Origin: Puffinus mauretanicus
Lineage: Eukaryota > Chordata > Aves > Procellariiformes > Procellariidae
Direction of reading: 5' to 3'
NCBI GenBank assembly: GCA_023333565.1
Contig: JAJKFH010000115.1
Coordinates: forward strand, 4,340,001 to 4,404,000
Length of the DNA: 64,000 bases
Positions 23,681 through 38,600 of this stretch are shown piece by piece (positions within the stretch are counted from its first letter, which is position 1; every line of letters starts with the position of its first letter). Both the position numbers and the translations under genes were made by a program. The notes beneath the pieces are model-generated. The model did not search any database, had not been told where the DNA came from, and saw only the letters and a program-made list of their open reading frames with translations.

Positions 23681-26600
23681 GTCATTTATATCTCATCTGT
23701 CACACAGATTACATTGCAGTTTGGAAGATTATTCCTAGCCTAGAAAAGAATACTGACTTCAGTTTACCTGCACCGCAGATGTTCATGGCTTTCCTAAGGC
23801 CCAGCTGCATAAAGCCCTTAGACAAGGGCTTATACCTGCTTTTTGCTTCATATCTGATTGTCCTGGATTTTTGTTTGTATTGATAGCTATTACTAATATG
23901 GAAAGAGACTGGAGAGGTGATGTCATGAGAACTTCTGCTGAGGATTTTTTTTCTAAGATTAGGGCCTCAGCAGGTGCAATTGTCTAAAACAGATTTTAGC
24001 AAATTGTTTTTGAATGGCAGAGTTCTTCCCTTTCAAGGAACTGGCCTGCTGCTTAAGAATTCTAAGTTTAAAGTAGCACTTGTATGAATCTTTATAGCAA
24101 AATGCAAACTTTTATTGTTTGTGTGGTATTTGCCTTATTTGGATACATACACTGGTGTTATTTTATGACGGGTGTTGTATTTTACATCTTTTAAATAGTA
24201 TTAAATGTACTTAAAGGGAAAAACAAAAAAATCCGATTCTGCGGAAAATTATAGGCAGTCTCTGTGGATGTAATAGTAGTAATATACTAGACTTTTTAAT
24301 ATAGCTATTTTGGCTCTTGTGTATCCTGCTCTTTATTCTTAACACTGTAATCAAGTATAATTACAGGTGTAGACATTTTAATTAAAGGTGAATGAGTTTT
24401 AATTATAGGTGAAAAAAGTAGAATTGGACCAACATTAACAATGTCTCTGTGACCTAAGCTGAAAAGTGTCATAGTGTATACCTAAGAAAATACTTATTTC
24501 AACAAAATTTTCCTATTGAATCTATGAAGTGCCTGTCTGCAAAAAGTTGTGTTTTAAGGTACAAAGCACTCAAGTATTGTTGCACTTGTGAGACAGTGGA
24601 AAATCTGTTTGCCACTGAGATTTGCAAGTTTTATCTAGTGCGTAGCAATTACCAGCTTCTCTGCTAAGGTTACTTACAGATTGTGAAGTCACTACAAATG
24701 TAAGTACTATTGGCATTCTCACTGTTGTGGCACATGGTTGCAGATTTCATACACTGTTCTGTAAAATGTTACTTCTTTCTTGTGTTTAGAGCAGTATCGA
24801 TGCTGGTGGAGAAGTTGTGAATTTGGGGCGAAAGATCCTAGAGAGCTGATAATGCATGTCAATTTTCACAGTTACCACACCAAACTGAAGTTCATAGGCT
24901 CTCAGTTACGGGCATTGCACCACGATTTGCCAGCCTGTTTGCAGAACAGCCGTAGCTGGCATCAGTTACCAAAGACTTCGGAGGAGCTTGTTTGCCATTG
25001 GGAGAATTGTGATGTAAGTGAAATACGTTGAGATTTTGCTGTTTTTTTCCTTTCCTAACTTTACCTCAGCATTCTTTGGATTTGACTCACTATTGGGAAT
25101 TTTTGCTCAATCTTACCTCTGAACAATGTTTCCCACTATCTTTGTAAGTAATACATGAGACTTATTACGGTAGCATTCACAAAAATGTAAACAACATAGT
25201 TGCATAGCATCTGCGACCTCGAGTTGAAATTTTGTTTCTTTTTGTGGTGACTAAAATGATCTTTTTGACAAAGATGCAACTTCTCTTGTGTTTTAAGAGC
25301 ATATATGCAAAACTTTAATATACCCGGTTTAATGATAAATTAATGAACTTGGTAGTTTGTAGGCAGGTCCAGAGTGTTTATTGTTTGTCTGAAGAAAGGC
25401 AACAGAATATCTGATGTTTCCTTGGTCAGTTGGAAATGTTTTTGGTTTTTTTTTTTTTACTGGGACGGAAATCAGACATTTGCAACAGGCTGTTGATATA
25501 AGTCTGATGTCCAAATGTGGCCAAGATTGGTTTCAGCTAAAAATGGTTTGTATCTTGACCGCCTTTTGGTGTCTTCTATTAAATAGAATCTTTATCCATT
25601 CAGTTTCGACTGTGCTATTTCTGCATCAAGTAAATCAAGATGATTAGCAGTTGCTATCTTTTTTTGACAATGTTAACATAGGTAGTGCTGCCTACATAAA
25701 TCTTTTTCGGCTTCGTGGAGGCATTAATTCCTGATCAGAAGTGACTTCATATTGATATGACATAATAGGGAAGCACTTTCTCTGTCACTGTTGGCCTCAG
25801 AACCTCAGCTGTTATTTATGGCTAGTGAGCATTACCTTTGCATCCACAAGTGTGATGCCTTGCAGGTGACATTTTCTTACCATCTCCTTTTGTGTAACTG
25901 TTGAGCAAGATAGTTTTCAGAGCAAGTAGAAGTGTAGGAAGATTGTCTCTCTGGTCTACATTAATTTTTTCATGTTGTATGAGTTTTGCTTCATTTGAGT
26001 TAAATGATATAACTGAAAACAAAATATTGGCAAAGAAGAAACAATTGATGCGTTGTACTGTGGAAATCAGAAAAACTGTAAAACTAAACAATTTTGCAAA
26101 CCTCATATCGGCAAGTCTGATGTAGGTTTAGTAATGTTGAACTACAAATCAAAACAAAAACTTTAATGTTTTTCAAAGGCTTTTGATCCTTTTTTCTTAT
26201 GTCTCTCTAGGCCTTTCAGTGATTCAGGGGTTATCATCCTTAAATCCTAGCTATTATCTATGACTTTTTCATATCAAAGTTGTGATAACATTAATTTATG
26301 ACATAAACTATGCTCTCTGAGGTTATAAGCAAACACTAATGAGGATGAAAATATTTCCATGCAAGGGAATGTCAGACTGGTGGTGCTTTACATAGATCTT
26401 GTACCTCTCACGTGCATCACATTGTTGAATTAGAATCAATGTGATGTTTGAGTAAATACACTGCAGTGATGGAGTGAAATGATGGTGGTTATAGCCCATG
26501 CTTTGCTTTGCTAACCTTTTCCTTACTATGTCTAAAGTTATTTCCAGTTTCCTCTTAACATTTCAGCTTAGAGATTGTTTGTGCCATATCATATATGAAA

Positions 26601-29600
26601 GGTGAGTACCTCCTCATCTGTATGTTATTACTGGACAGAATGTCTAGAAATATCCATTTGGTTCTTTGGCTCAGAATTTAGAATATCTATACTCATATAA
26701 TGCTTTGATACCTCTCTTTTCATTAATTTTTCTTTACATGAAATAAGGAATGACATAAAAATCTGAAAGTGACGTTTATAGAAAGAGGTCATTCTGCTGT
26801 TGAGTCAATCTGTGAGAAACTATATCTTGGTAAATAAAGGCTTTAACAGAGCGGATTAAGCATGGAAGTACCCCATTCTCTTCTTTTTAAAGCTATAAGC
26901 CTAAACATATAATACAGAGCATTATTTATGATAACTTTTGGATTTTTTGCATAGTTTGATTACAAACTACTGTTACAAACAAATCTTATTGCCATTATGT
27001 CTCATAGCTTATAGGAATCCTATTTCCTAGGGTAGTTATTTTTGTTATTAACGCTTTTTAATACATACCAATCAGTCTTTTCTCGCATACTGCTATGATT
27101 GGTCTATTTATTTTAAAAATGAAGAGGTTCAGAAAAACTTCAAAGCCCTTAGAATTTGATTTTACTGCATCTGTCAGTAAGCACAGTCTTTTGAAAAACA
27201 TGCTTAAAAAACAGAAGCAAAATCTTCCCGTTAATTGATTTCATGTTCCATTTTTCGTTTATGTAAATGAGCAGTTTTGGCTGATGGAATCCTTTAGTCC
27301 ATAGCATTTTGCTAAATCTTTTTATACATGTTTTTTCAAGTTCAAACTATGTTGTGAATTTTATTAATTAAAAGAATGTTTCCCAACTTAGTAGGCAGGC
27401 TAGACTAGACCCAGGAGGTGGGGTAGGGCACACTGCGAAAGAGGAGAACTTTGAGGGCAGGGAAAACTGCTTACCTTTCCCACCCTCCTGCAAATACGTT
27501 CCCACAGTTATGAATATAATTCTCTTTGAAAATCACCCATACAGCTTCCCCCGACTCTTGTGGTGCCTCCTACTGTGTCAGATTCAGTTTCCCCAAAGGT
27601 AAAGCTTCTGACTCAGGTAACAGCCCCAAAAACTTCTCTCCTCTCCTATCCTATTTACATAGAAAGAAATATTCAAGAAAGTTCCGGCAAAACACTTAAA
27701 GAGATGGTGCCAACAAATTAAAATGGGTTTAACACCCATATGGTTACTCTGATTAAGAAGTGAAGAGGCTTTCGGTCACTGTCTAGCTCAATACTTTCAG
27801 TTGATTCACCCTAATATGCCTATATGTTTTCATATACACAAGACCTTGGATTTCTCAGATCATGTTTCAAGCCCTTCAGAGGAAATAAGGGCTTGTCTCC
27901 CTGAGGGAGCTATTGTGAAATACATTGGAGTATGAATTTAAAATGCAGCAGTTCGCCTGCATTAACTCCTCCTGTGAATGCTCTGTTCTGCACACACAAT
28001 GCCTAGCAGCTTAGTTTAATCCACTCTACTAAAATTAGAATGATTAAAAACAGATAATACTAAATAAATAGTTTTTTTCATTTATATATTTTTCTTAAAA
28101 AAACCAAAACAAAACAAAACACAATGCTGTTTAAATTTGAATCAACTGTACATTATTGGCAGTAGCAATATCAGCCTAAGGAGTTTCACCTGTTTCCCAT
28201 TTCTTCTCCCCAGTGTTTTGATTTGGTTGAAAGCCAGATCAATTTCTTGTCCCAATTCAATGTGTAGCCTTACAAAATTGTGCCAGCACAGCAGAGAGGT
28301 TAAGGGGTTAAATTATTGGGAACTGAGAGGAATACTTTGAATTGCGACTGATGACAGTATGCAGTTGAATGACACCCTGTGTTACTTGAAGAAAATGCAA
28401 TATGCAGTCTACTTTCACTCTGCAGGTTTGGATTTTTGTGGAATGAGGCAGAGGCTAATTAAGGTTTAGTCCCCCTTGTCACATAAGTACTGACTCACGG
28501 AGTGCCGTGTCCATAACACCTAATTCAGTTTAATCATTGCGCAGCCTTCCCATTTCTGTTGGAATTACCTGCACTGCCCTCATAGCCTTCTCGTGAGTAG
28601 GAGCAGGTAGAAGTGAAGGGAGGGGAGAAGGTAAAAATATACCAAAGAAATAAATCAACAGAAATACATTAACAGACACATCCCTGCCCCAAAGAATGGG
28701 TAGCATTCACTCAATTAGTCTAGACAGACTTTTCAACTACTAGATGGTACGTGAAAATTCAGGACCTGGTTTGTGTGGTGGATACTGCAGAATGTTCTAC
28801 ATTTTTGTAGTTGATGTAATTGTCTCTGTGTTGGGGTGAGTTAATTAAATGTTACTGCAATATTTACTGGTGTCTGTTTGGTTTCTAAAAACACTTAATT
28901 CTATGTTCCTGTCATTTGATTTCTTGCCAAAACTATCTTTTCTTCTCCATGCTTCTATTTTGTTTTTAGGTTACCTTCAATAACCCAGTGTGGTTTTATC
29001 AACATGTTGCTATTCATGCCTATGCTACTGAGGAAGAAACTGTTACAGATCAGAACAAAGCTGTTTATTGTCACTGGAAAGGTAGTTCATATAAAAAAAA
29101 TCTATTTCAAAAAGTATTTCACTGCAGTGTTTCTTATAAAATTCACTTGGTGCTACATACTGCATAGGAACTTGTGAGAAGTCTTCAGATATTTTTTCAT
29201 CTACGTTAAAAGTTGCAGAAACATTTCTATTTTGTAGGCACCATGATTTAAGTAGAATAGTTCCTATTATCCATGGGGTTGAATACCCTCAACTCCCAAT
29301 TAGTCTAAGTTGAGAATTGCCAGTACTGAACAGGGTTGGGTTTCCTCATAATTCTGCCTGTGGTTGATAGTTCATATACCATTCAAACAGACTTTTCACT
29401 TATATTCTACCACTCAGGATCAGGGTTGCCTTGCTCACAATAATCTTTCATGGTAAGCTTACTCTTTGCTTTCCCTCATCTGTTCCCTTCAAATCAAGGG
29501 AAGCACACCTATTGCCATCCTAGTTTTTCTCAACTCTGTGGTGAGAAAGAGCATTTTTAATGCATTCTCTATATTGCTAGCTACCTCTTGTGTTAAAATT

Positions 29601-32600
29601 ATTGTCATGGCTTCAAAGCTGATGTTCTGCCCTTGGCTCTATTGTAGAAGCCACATTCCATTGACAGTCTTTCATAGCAAATGCCTTGATTGTTTGAGTA
29701 AGGGCTAAACTATGGACTGCCATTTGATGTGCATGCCATTCAGCTTCAGACCTACAAAGTGTATGAGCAGAACCTCTCCGGAAGAAAAGACTTTCTGCTG
29801 AAGAATAATGTGACAATCTGTAGGACTCTGGTCCTGGAACAGATAATTCTGTGCTTGCTTTAAACCAATCAATTGGGCTGTGTTTTGTAAAATGTGTCAA
29901 AAAAATCCAGGTTTGATTGGAATCCTCTTGGTGAACCCCCCCCCAGATATGCATCTTTTCAATTTATGGGTTAAAGTTACTTTTTGGGTTAGCTATTCAC
30001 TGCAATGATGGCAAAATCCCGTCAGTGGATGCAAGGCGACATCATTTTGTTCCTTTTCCCTCTTGAGATTAGCTGACAGATGCACTATTTTTTGCCTGGG
30101 GAACTCACTGATAGTGTAGAATCCGTAGTCCTTAGAGGAACAAAAAAAAATTACACATCAGTGTGATCATAGCTTTAGAAAATATAGCCCATTAGGACAG
30201 GTGAAGGGACGAGACTGACTGTATAGCCTAAATAACAGAATGGGGAAAAGTGAAATATGGAAGAAAAGGAATATGATATGTCTTCAAATATGTTAAGAAA
30301 TGCCCTGCTGTTAGATGTTCCTGGGGGTGCTGATTGACAGCCGGCTGAACATGAGCTGGCAGTGTGCCCAGGTTGCCAAGAAGGCCAACGGCATCCTGGC
30401 CTGTATCAGAAATAGTGTGGCCAGCAGGAGCAGGGAGGTGATCGTGCCCCTGTACTCGGCACTGGTGAGGCCGCACCTTGAATACTGTGTTCAGTTCTGC
30501 GCCACTCATTACAAGAAGGACATAGAGGTGCTGGGAGCTGTCCAGAGTGGGAGGGCAACTGCTGGTGAAGGCCTTGGAGCACAAGTCTTATGAGGAGCGC
30601 TGAGGGAACTGGGACTGTTTAGCCTGGAGAAGAGGAGGCTGAGGGGAGACTCATTTCTCCAAGGGCTTCTACAACCACCTGAAAGGAGGCTTGTAGCTGT
30701 AGGTGGGTGTTGGTCTCTTCTGCCAAGTAACAAGGAGTAGGATCTAGAGAAATGGCCTCCCAAGTTGCCTAAGGAGGTTTAGACTGGACATTAGGAGAAA
30801 TTTCTTTACTGAAGGGTCAGGCCTTGGAACAGGCTGCCCAGGAAGCTGGTGAGTCACCAACCCTGGAAGTATTTAAAAGACGTGTAGATGAGGCCCTTAG
30901 GGACATGGTGTAGTGGGCATGGTGTGTTGGGTTGACGGTTGGACTCGATGATCTTAGAGGTCTTTTCCAACCTTAATGATTCTATGATTCTATGTGAAAT
31001 CATTTGTTCTCCATGTCTGTGCTAGAAAGGATGAGAAGTAATGAGCTTCAGATGTAACAAGAGAGGTGCAAGTTGTAAGTTAGGAAAACCATTTTCATAG
31101 GGTATTTTAAAATACTGTAGCAGATGCCTGTTGAAATTATGGAGGTTGTCTATCACTGGGGAACTGAGAAGACCTCCTTTGAGACGAAGGTATAATTGAT
31201 CCTGCCTCGGAACAAAAGAATAGGTCCTGGGTTTTACAGGGTCTGTTGTAGTCTGTGATCTTGACATTCAGGGTGGTGCTATACGCTTGAAAGTGACATG
31301 CAGAATCATAATGTCCAGGCAGTGAAAGACAGCTTTTCTTTCACACCTCCAAACTTAACAAGCAAGGACAGGCCAGTAAGGTCTCATGTCTGTGAGGAAG
31401 CAGTTGTCATGGAACTGGGACAACAGACAGAAAGTGATCAGTCTTTTCCAGGGACCTTCAGTAGACTAGCTGGCGGTCTGAGTTGGTTTGAATTTGTGAG
31501 GGTACAGCGAGAGTGGGCTGCTCTGCAAGGGAAAGCAAACCGGGAGTTAAGGGTCACAGGCAGGCAGGGATCTCACTGACAGGGTGCACAGAACCTGAAC
31601 AAGAGGAACAGAGCAGGTCTGGTGGTGCTAGCCAGGGTCAGCCACAGCCCAATGATCATCAGCCAAGTCCACTGTGACAAGACAGGTCTGAGGCCAAGCC
31701 AGGAAGTCCAGATAGCAAGTCAGAGGCAGGGCCAGTGAGGCCCAAGGGGTGGGTAACTGCAGCTCCTGAGCCAGAGAGCACAGGGTGTGTGAGTGGAGGC
31801 CCCAGATGAGGCTTCTCACTGCTCTCTCACAATTTAGCTGTTTTCACAGAATTGTGATTGAAGCTTGAACAGCTTCTGATTAGGAGGGGCCATAGAAGCA
31901 TTAGAGCAGACCTCAAACACAGGCAACTAAACTCTTAGATGTGTGGGCCAGAATTGGCTGCAGAGGAGGATTACAGAGAAAGATGGCTACAGGCTGGTCA
32001 GGGAAATCAGAGGCTGTTGGTATACTCAGGGCCCTGGCAAAGTTCACAAAGGAAGGATGTAAGAGGGAGATTAAATCTGATGTCCTGTGTATCACATATT
32101 GAATCTGGGGTTAAACAGCGACAGAAATCTTCATGCTGCACTAGAAGAATAATCAGTCCTCCTCAGCTTCTGATCTAGACAGAGGAGTTTGTCCTTTTTC
32201 TATGGTCCCTCCTGATCAGAAGTATCCTGTACACTGTAGAGGTGAAAGAGACACTGGTGATCCTGTTTCCTCATTGTAGGCAAGGTGAGGTTTTAGGATT
32301 TCCTTTGTCTTTTAATAAGAGTTTAGAGTTCACGATGCACCTACTTGGTTAAATGAACTATGCAAATCCTTTTTGTTAAATGAATTTTATGTATTAATTT
32401 CTGAGACCTAAAGGTATTCAACCTGTCATTGAGTTTGATTCACTTGATTACTCTTATCGTGCATCATCCACAGAAGAATATTTTATCTTTCCCTACCTCT
32501 TGCTCTTGAATTTGAATTTAGTCCTCTGGTTTTTTAAGAGTCTTTGATTGGGTCCAGGCTATTATTTCACCTTTCTAAAAAGGTAATGTTCTGCATAGCT

Positions 32601-35600
32601 ATTATCTTTGTTAGGTAGATGAGAGAGACTTGTGGCTGCTTCTCCTTATGTGATAGGGTAGGCTATTCCTTCACATCTGTCTGAAGTTTTCTCCTGAAAG
32701 TAGTTCTTTAGTTCCATGTACACCAATACATTAACCTACTTGGGATTTTCCCCTTATTTGTCACATGTCAATAGCCAGAGCTTTCTACTTGTGCTGTTAA
32801 AACTTGCACTGTGTCCACAGTACCAGATTGTTCCTGAGCTCAAGAGATCTGAGGACATAGCTATTTATATGCAAAGATTGTTTGGTGGATAGCTGATTGC
32901 TTGCGGTTAACCACTATGTGAATGTGTATATAAAGATAGAAAATGTGAAGATAAAAAAAAAAGCGGTCAGTAAGCAGAGTTCTTGGGGATGTTGACATGT
33001 ATTCACTACCCCATCTTGTTCTCCTGGTTCTCCAGAGACCATGAAGATTGCTGGAGTTCTGTGATGGGCGGGGGGGGAGCAACAGAAATAGTAATGAATG
33101 TTATCTCTTTTCTACTGTATGAGCATACATGTGGAGTCAAAAACTTTGACACATGAGAGTGGAAAGTATAGCAGCATGCTCTCTGCTGATTCAAAACTGA
33201 AATTTTTGTGAGACACATAGCCAACGTGTCTTGAAGAATTCTGATTACTGACAAGTAATTTGGCTTTGGCATGGACATTTGCGGGATTAAATGTCACATG
33301 ATGTTTGTAATAGTACCAATCTGTTTTTTTTTTTTCCTAGAAGAAGCTTTTTTATGTGTTTCTAAAAATATAACCCTAAGACATAAGTAAACCCTTTTCT
33401 GTTTCTACATAAGAAAGAGTACAGTACTTGTGCAGCTTTTTTTCCTGTTTGTTTGGTTTTAGATTGTTTAGGCGTATTTAAAGGAAAGCATAAGCTCTGG
33501 GATCATTTAAGAACCCACACACAAGAAAGAGTTGTAGCATGTCCTACTTGTGGAGGAATGTTCTCCAATAACACTAAGTTTTTTGATCATGCCAAGAGAC
33601 AAGTTTCAGAAGATAGTAAGTGGATATGCTTTTATTTCTGTTTATATTTCTAAGAGATTTTCATTTAAGGTGCTTTGTGATAATGTCCACATGTAATTTC
33701 ATAAATATTTCTATTTTTCATATAAATCAGTTGCAGGAAAGCAGGGTTTACTCCAGGAAGGCAGTTGTTTTCATAAAGCATAGAAGTTCTCTTGACTTTG
33801 CATGTCTGATGAATTAGGATAATGAAAGTGAGCAACAGAACACTCTTAGATCCGTGTTTCAGCAGAAAAGCTATTCACTTGGCAGCTGTGGCATCGCACT
33901 GCCTCTCTTCCCTTGGTGCCAGTGGCACAGCGTGACATTCCACTGACACTGGGAAACTGCCCGTGAATGGGCAAGACTTTTGATTATTGAAGAGAAAACC
34001 TCCACGAGAGCCAGACTTGGATTACAAAATCTCTGCAAGTAATCCCAATGAGCATTTAACTACTTTCAGGTTGAAAGGCAATTTTTTTCTCTTCAGCTTT
34101 GCTTTTCCAGTAAGTATTTTCTTCACCAGAACACTCCCTACCTCAACCAACTGTGTATTAGTTGGCATGCTTTCCTGCATGCTAAAGAGGAAGGGAGAGG
34201 TGGTTGTTTTTTCTTTTTTTAAGTGCTTCGAATATATTTAGGAATTGTGGATGTTTTGGTGATGGAAAGTGGGTGCATTCTAGGTAATTGACAGAAGAGC
34301 TCAAATTTCAAACTGTTAGTGTTTTGAACAGATTGTTATTCTGTTTAGGATAAAATTAACTTACTGATAAACAATCCTTTTCATTAAGCCTTTAAGTTTT
34401 TCAATAAGTTTTCGTCTGAAGAGTATCTGTAATGAAAAAGAATATTGAAACTGCCTCAATGCTGTGTTAGTTTATTCATGAAACTGGGAGCCATAGGTTA
34501 TTAATTAATAAATCTTTCATAAGTTATTTGTATTGCTACTAAATAGTTTCTATTTAAATTCAGAACAAATATTTGTTTGCCAGAACTGTCAGAAACATTT
34601 TGCCAATGAAAGGCTGCTACGAGATCACATGAGGGGACATGGTAAGTCAGAGCTTTTTAAAATAAAACGTACTTTTCTTAAGGTCACCTTGTACAGAACA
34701 GGTTTGATAAACTACGGAGTTATTATAAGTATCGTTATATCAGCTAAGAAAATTAAAACTAGGGCAACTGTGTTCCAAATGCTGGAAAGTAGGAATTTCA
34801 TTGCCAGTCCCTCTGAAACATGGCAATTCCCTTCTTCATGCCTTCTGATCAAAAAGTTTAAGGGACTTCTCTATTTTGAAGTAGCTCCCGTGCAGATGCT
34901 TATTCTTCACTTGCATCTCTGTTTACTTGCTTTCATGACTAGGAGCACGGTTAAAGCCAAAGCTATGTTTTAGCTTGGGCTGCAACTCTGCTCACCTTGC
35001 AGTGCATAATCAGCCTCACTCAAATGGTGTAGTCCTTCATTGACCTAACCACAATCTCCCTGAGGTCCCCAAATTATTCCCACAAGTTATACTACAACAG
35101 CTATGACTTGCTGGGAAAGAATCCTACAGCATCTAAGCACAAGGAAACATGTGATATTGCTGTTGGACATACAGGAAATGCAGAAGCAGAGAGGCGGGTG
35201 GGTCTTTGCTTTGGGAATGGGAATATTTGAACCATGTAGCCAGACCTGGGCACCAGTCATTTAGGTTGTATAAACATACAAGTAGCTTTGTGCAGACTTG
35301 CTCAGTCAGGGCACATTCTACTTTCCAGCTGCATTCTTAAGGAAACATGATTTTTCATGGTCTGCAAGTCAACGCATTGATGCCTAACAACTATGCATTT
35401 GATTTGGTGCTTACTGTGAGCTACCAGGACTGACCATGTTTGTATTTAAATGGTTTTATAATTGACATGCATCTGACTAAAATAGCTTAATTTTTATATG
35501 TTATATTAGAAAATAGAGAATTATTTTTTTTTTGTTTACTAGATTAGTTTTATTCCTTTGTCTCAAGGTGATTTTGGATAGAAATTGGAAATAAATACAA

Positions 35601-38600
35601 ATTAAGATTTTTTGGGGCGTTTGTTTTTATTAGCTGATGAAGCAGTTTAAATATGCTGTTGTTTTTTTAAAAATTAAAGCATAGCACACATTAAGATAGA
35701 TTTGCTATATTAAATAAAGCATATGGCTACCTGAACTATTTGTTTCTAGTCACTCTGGCTGCACTTAAACCTTTGTGAATTGTACAACGTGCCTGGCTGT
35801 CCTTATCCCCTGATAATTCAGACTGTGTTCTGCTTGCATAGCCAGGGAAAATCACAAGGTGGCTGGACCTAGGAACAAGGATGATGTGAACCTGTGTCGT
35901 GTTCCAGTAAGCTACAGCAAACCAGCTGTGATATGAACTTGGCTGAGGGAGCTGGGAGGCATTCCTGGGTCCCACTGTTTAGGCACAATGTAAATGCCTT
36001 TGGATATTAGAGCCAGTTACTTCCCCAGTTCATGATTCAGCTTTCTTTAAAAATTCTGGCAGCATACATGTCTGCATGTTAGTGCAGACTGCCAGTGCAG
36101 ACATGACATTTTCAGATTCTTACCCCAGCGTATTTCATAATAGCTTGCTGGTAGAGATAAATATGGAAATTTTCTTTTAAAGAGCTTGCCTACCTATAAG
36201 ATATTATTCTGAAATAAGCTGTGATGTGAATGCAAATGCTGTAGGTATTCTGGAATCACTCCCTACATGGACATATTTACATGCCAGACAACTAAGTAAA
36301 CTGGTGGATACTCCCATTTCAAGAGACTGCTGAACTTCACTGATGCAGTTCTGCAGATTAAGTTATTCCAGACTAGTTTTCCACATGAAGCTATTTATTC
36401 TGGGGAGGAAACAAAAAAAAAATATCATTTTTCCTGGTTTAAGACAAACTGTGAGGAAAAGTGCCTATGCAGGGAGTGATTCCAGAATAGTTGCAGTGCA
36501 TTATATTTACTTCCTTTTTTGAGAAAACATGAGCACTTCAACTGCATGTTTTTCTTTGGCCACCTGTAAAGCACTGGGCTGATTATAAGATAATGCGTTG
36601 TTTCAAAGTCCTAAATATAACAGATTTTGTCTAAATCCAAAACTTCTTTACTGAGTTTCTTCCTACTGCATTCATCAGGTTGCTGATTCATTTGCAGCAA
36701 AGCAAGCATTTGTTCAGCTTAAGATGTTACAGTCCTGCCTGCCAATCTGCCAGAGGTTCTCCCCAGTTCCAGAGTCAGCAGAGAAAACCTGTGTCTCAGC
36801 CATTGCAGTTTGTATCTGGCAGCTTAGCAAGCACCTCGCATTATTATGCCTTAAGCAAATATATCCGAATGTGAAATGGGGAGGCGGAGGACAGACATAC
36901 TCTTTTTACCACCTTTTTAAGAGTGGTAATACCTTAAACACTAGCAGTAGATTTGCCAGTGCTTGTCTGTCAGAAGGCCTCTAGACAACATTCACCTTTT
37001 AGAAATCCTCCCAAAGGGCCAAGGGCAAGACGATAATCATCCTTTTTGTTAGAGCTTAGAGAGTGAAACATGATCCTCTACGTCTTTTTCCCTTGCTATC
37101 TATTTTTTGAAAGTAACTTGAAACATTGTAAAATTGACTATTATTTCACTACTCTCTTTATTGTATCTGCATTCCATTTTTATCCCTTTTTTTTCTCTGT
37201 ATATTTTATTCCCAAATGTATTATAACCTGTTAATTTTAATATGATATTTTAATACATTTTTTGTCATATGTCATAGCAGACAGTGTCCTGGTGAATTTG
37301 TGATACACAACTGAAAGTATCTTTCTACTATCTTTTCTAGTTAATCATGTTACATGTGCCCTTTGTGATACAGTATGCACAAGCGTCTCCTCACTGAAAG
37401 CACACATCAGATTCCGACACTGTGATGACCGTCCTTTCCATTGTCACCTCTGTGACAACGGGTAAGAAAACTTGAGGCTCATAGCTACGTGAGCAGAACT
37501 GTAGAACCAAGTTAGTGTTTTACATAGGAGTTAGTAAAGAAAGAAAAGTTTTCCACCACAAAAATAATCAACTGTTCAATGAAGAAATCTAATAGATTCA
37601 TCTGCTGTTCATCTGCTTTCAGCTGCTGAGACATTGTAGTTCATTAACTTATGGTGCAAGTAGGACTGATGTGTTAAAAGGTGAATTTTCTTGGCAAGAC
37701 TGTGTACTACAAAATGGTCGTCATGACAAGTTGAGATGTGTAGCAGTAGTGCCTTAAACTGTGGGTTTTGCCATTCTAAACGACTGCTGGCTGTTTGCTG
37801 GGAGAGTCACAGTCTTCTCCTTTGAGTGATTTTTTTCTGCCACAGGTTTACTATACCTTCTGCTGTCTTGCACTCTCATTTTTCTGTGGTGGTTTCTTTT
37901 CTGCTTTCACCATAGGACACCAACCAGCAGTGAAATAAAAAAAATAAAATAAAACAAAAAAAAAGGGGGCATTGTGATGTGATAGACCAAGTTGCATATA
38001 CAAGCATTGGCAAATTATGTTTAACTTTGCCAGAGAAGATGAGAGGTCTAGCCTTTGTATGCTGGAAGTGGGATAAAGTGAACAAATATTTAAGTACTTT
38101 TGGATTCACACTGTGGGTGGACAGAAGGAAATAATCGGAATTTCTAGACCAGAGAGGATGAAGTGACTGACCAACAATGGACAAGAATTTTCTCTATGTG
38201 AACAAAAAGAGAGGGTGATGCCTTGCAACACGGTTGTGGAAAAATTACCTAGATTTGGGCATGGTGTGGATGTGTGGGAAGAAAGAGGGAATGGAAAATG
38301 AAATCCAGAGCACATCAAAGAGATGTCTGTACTATTCCCTTTTCACAGGTGGAAAAACTGAGGTAGAGAAGTGATTTACACATATTCCGCTTTCACTTGT
38401 CATTGTCAGAGCCAAAAATTACTACCTCCCAGTCCTAAACATTAACCACAAGACTACTCCTCTGTACTATTATATCTGTTATTTGTTTTACCTTGTTTTC
38501 AGTTTTAAGAACGCGTATGATCTGCATAAACATGTTGAAACACACAATGATTCAGATGCCTACAGCTGTGATGTTGAAGGATGTGGTTTTACTTCACGGA

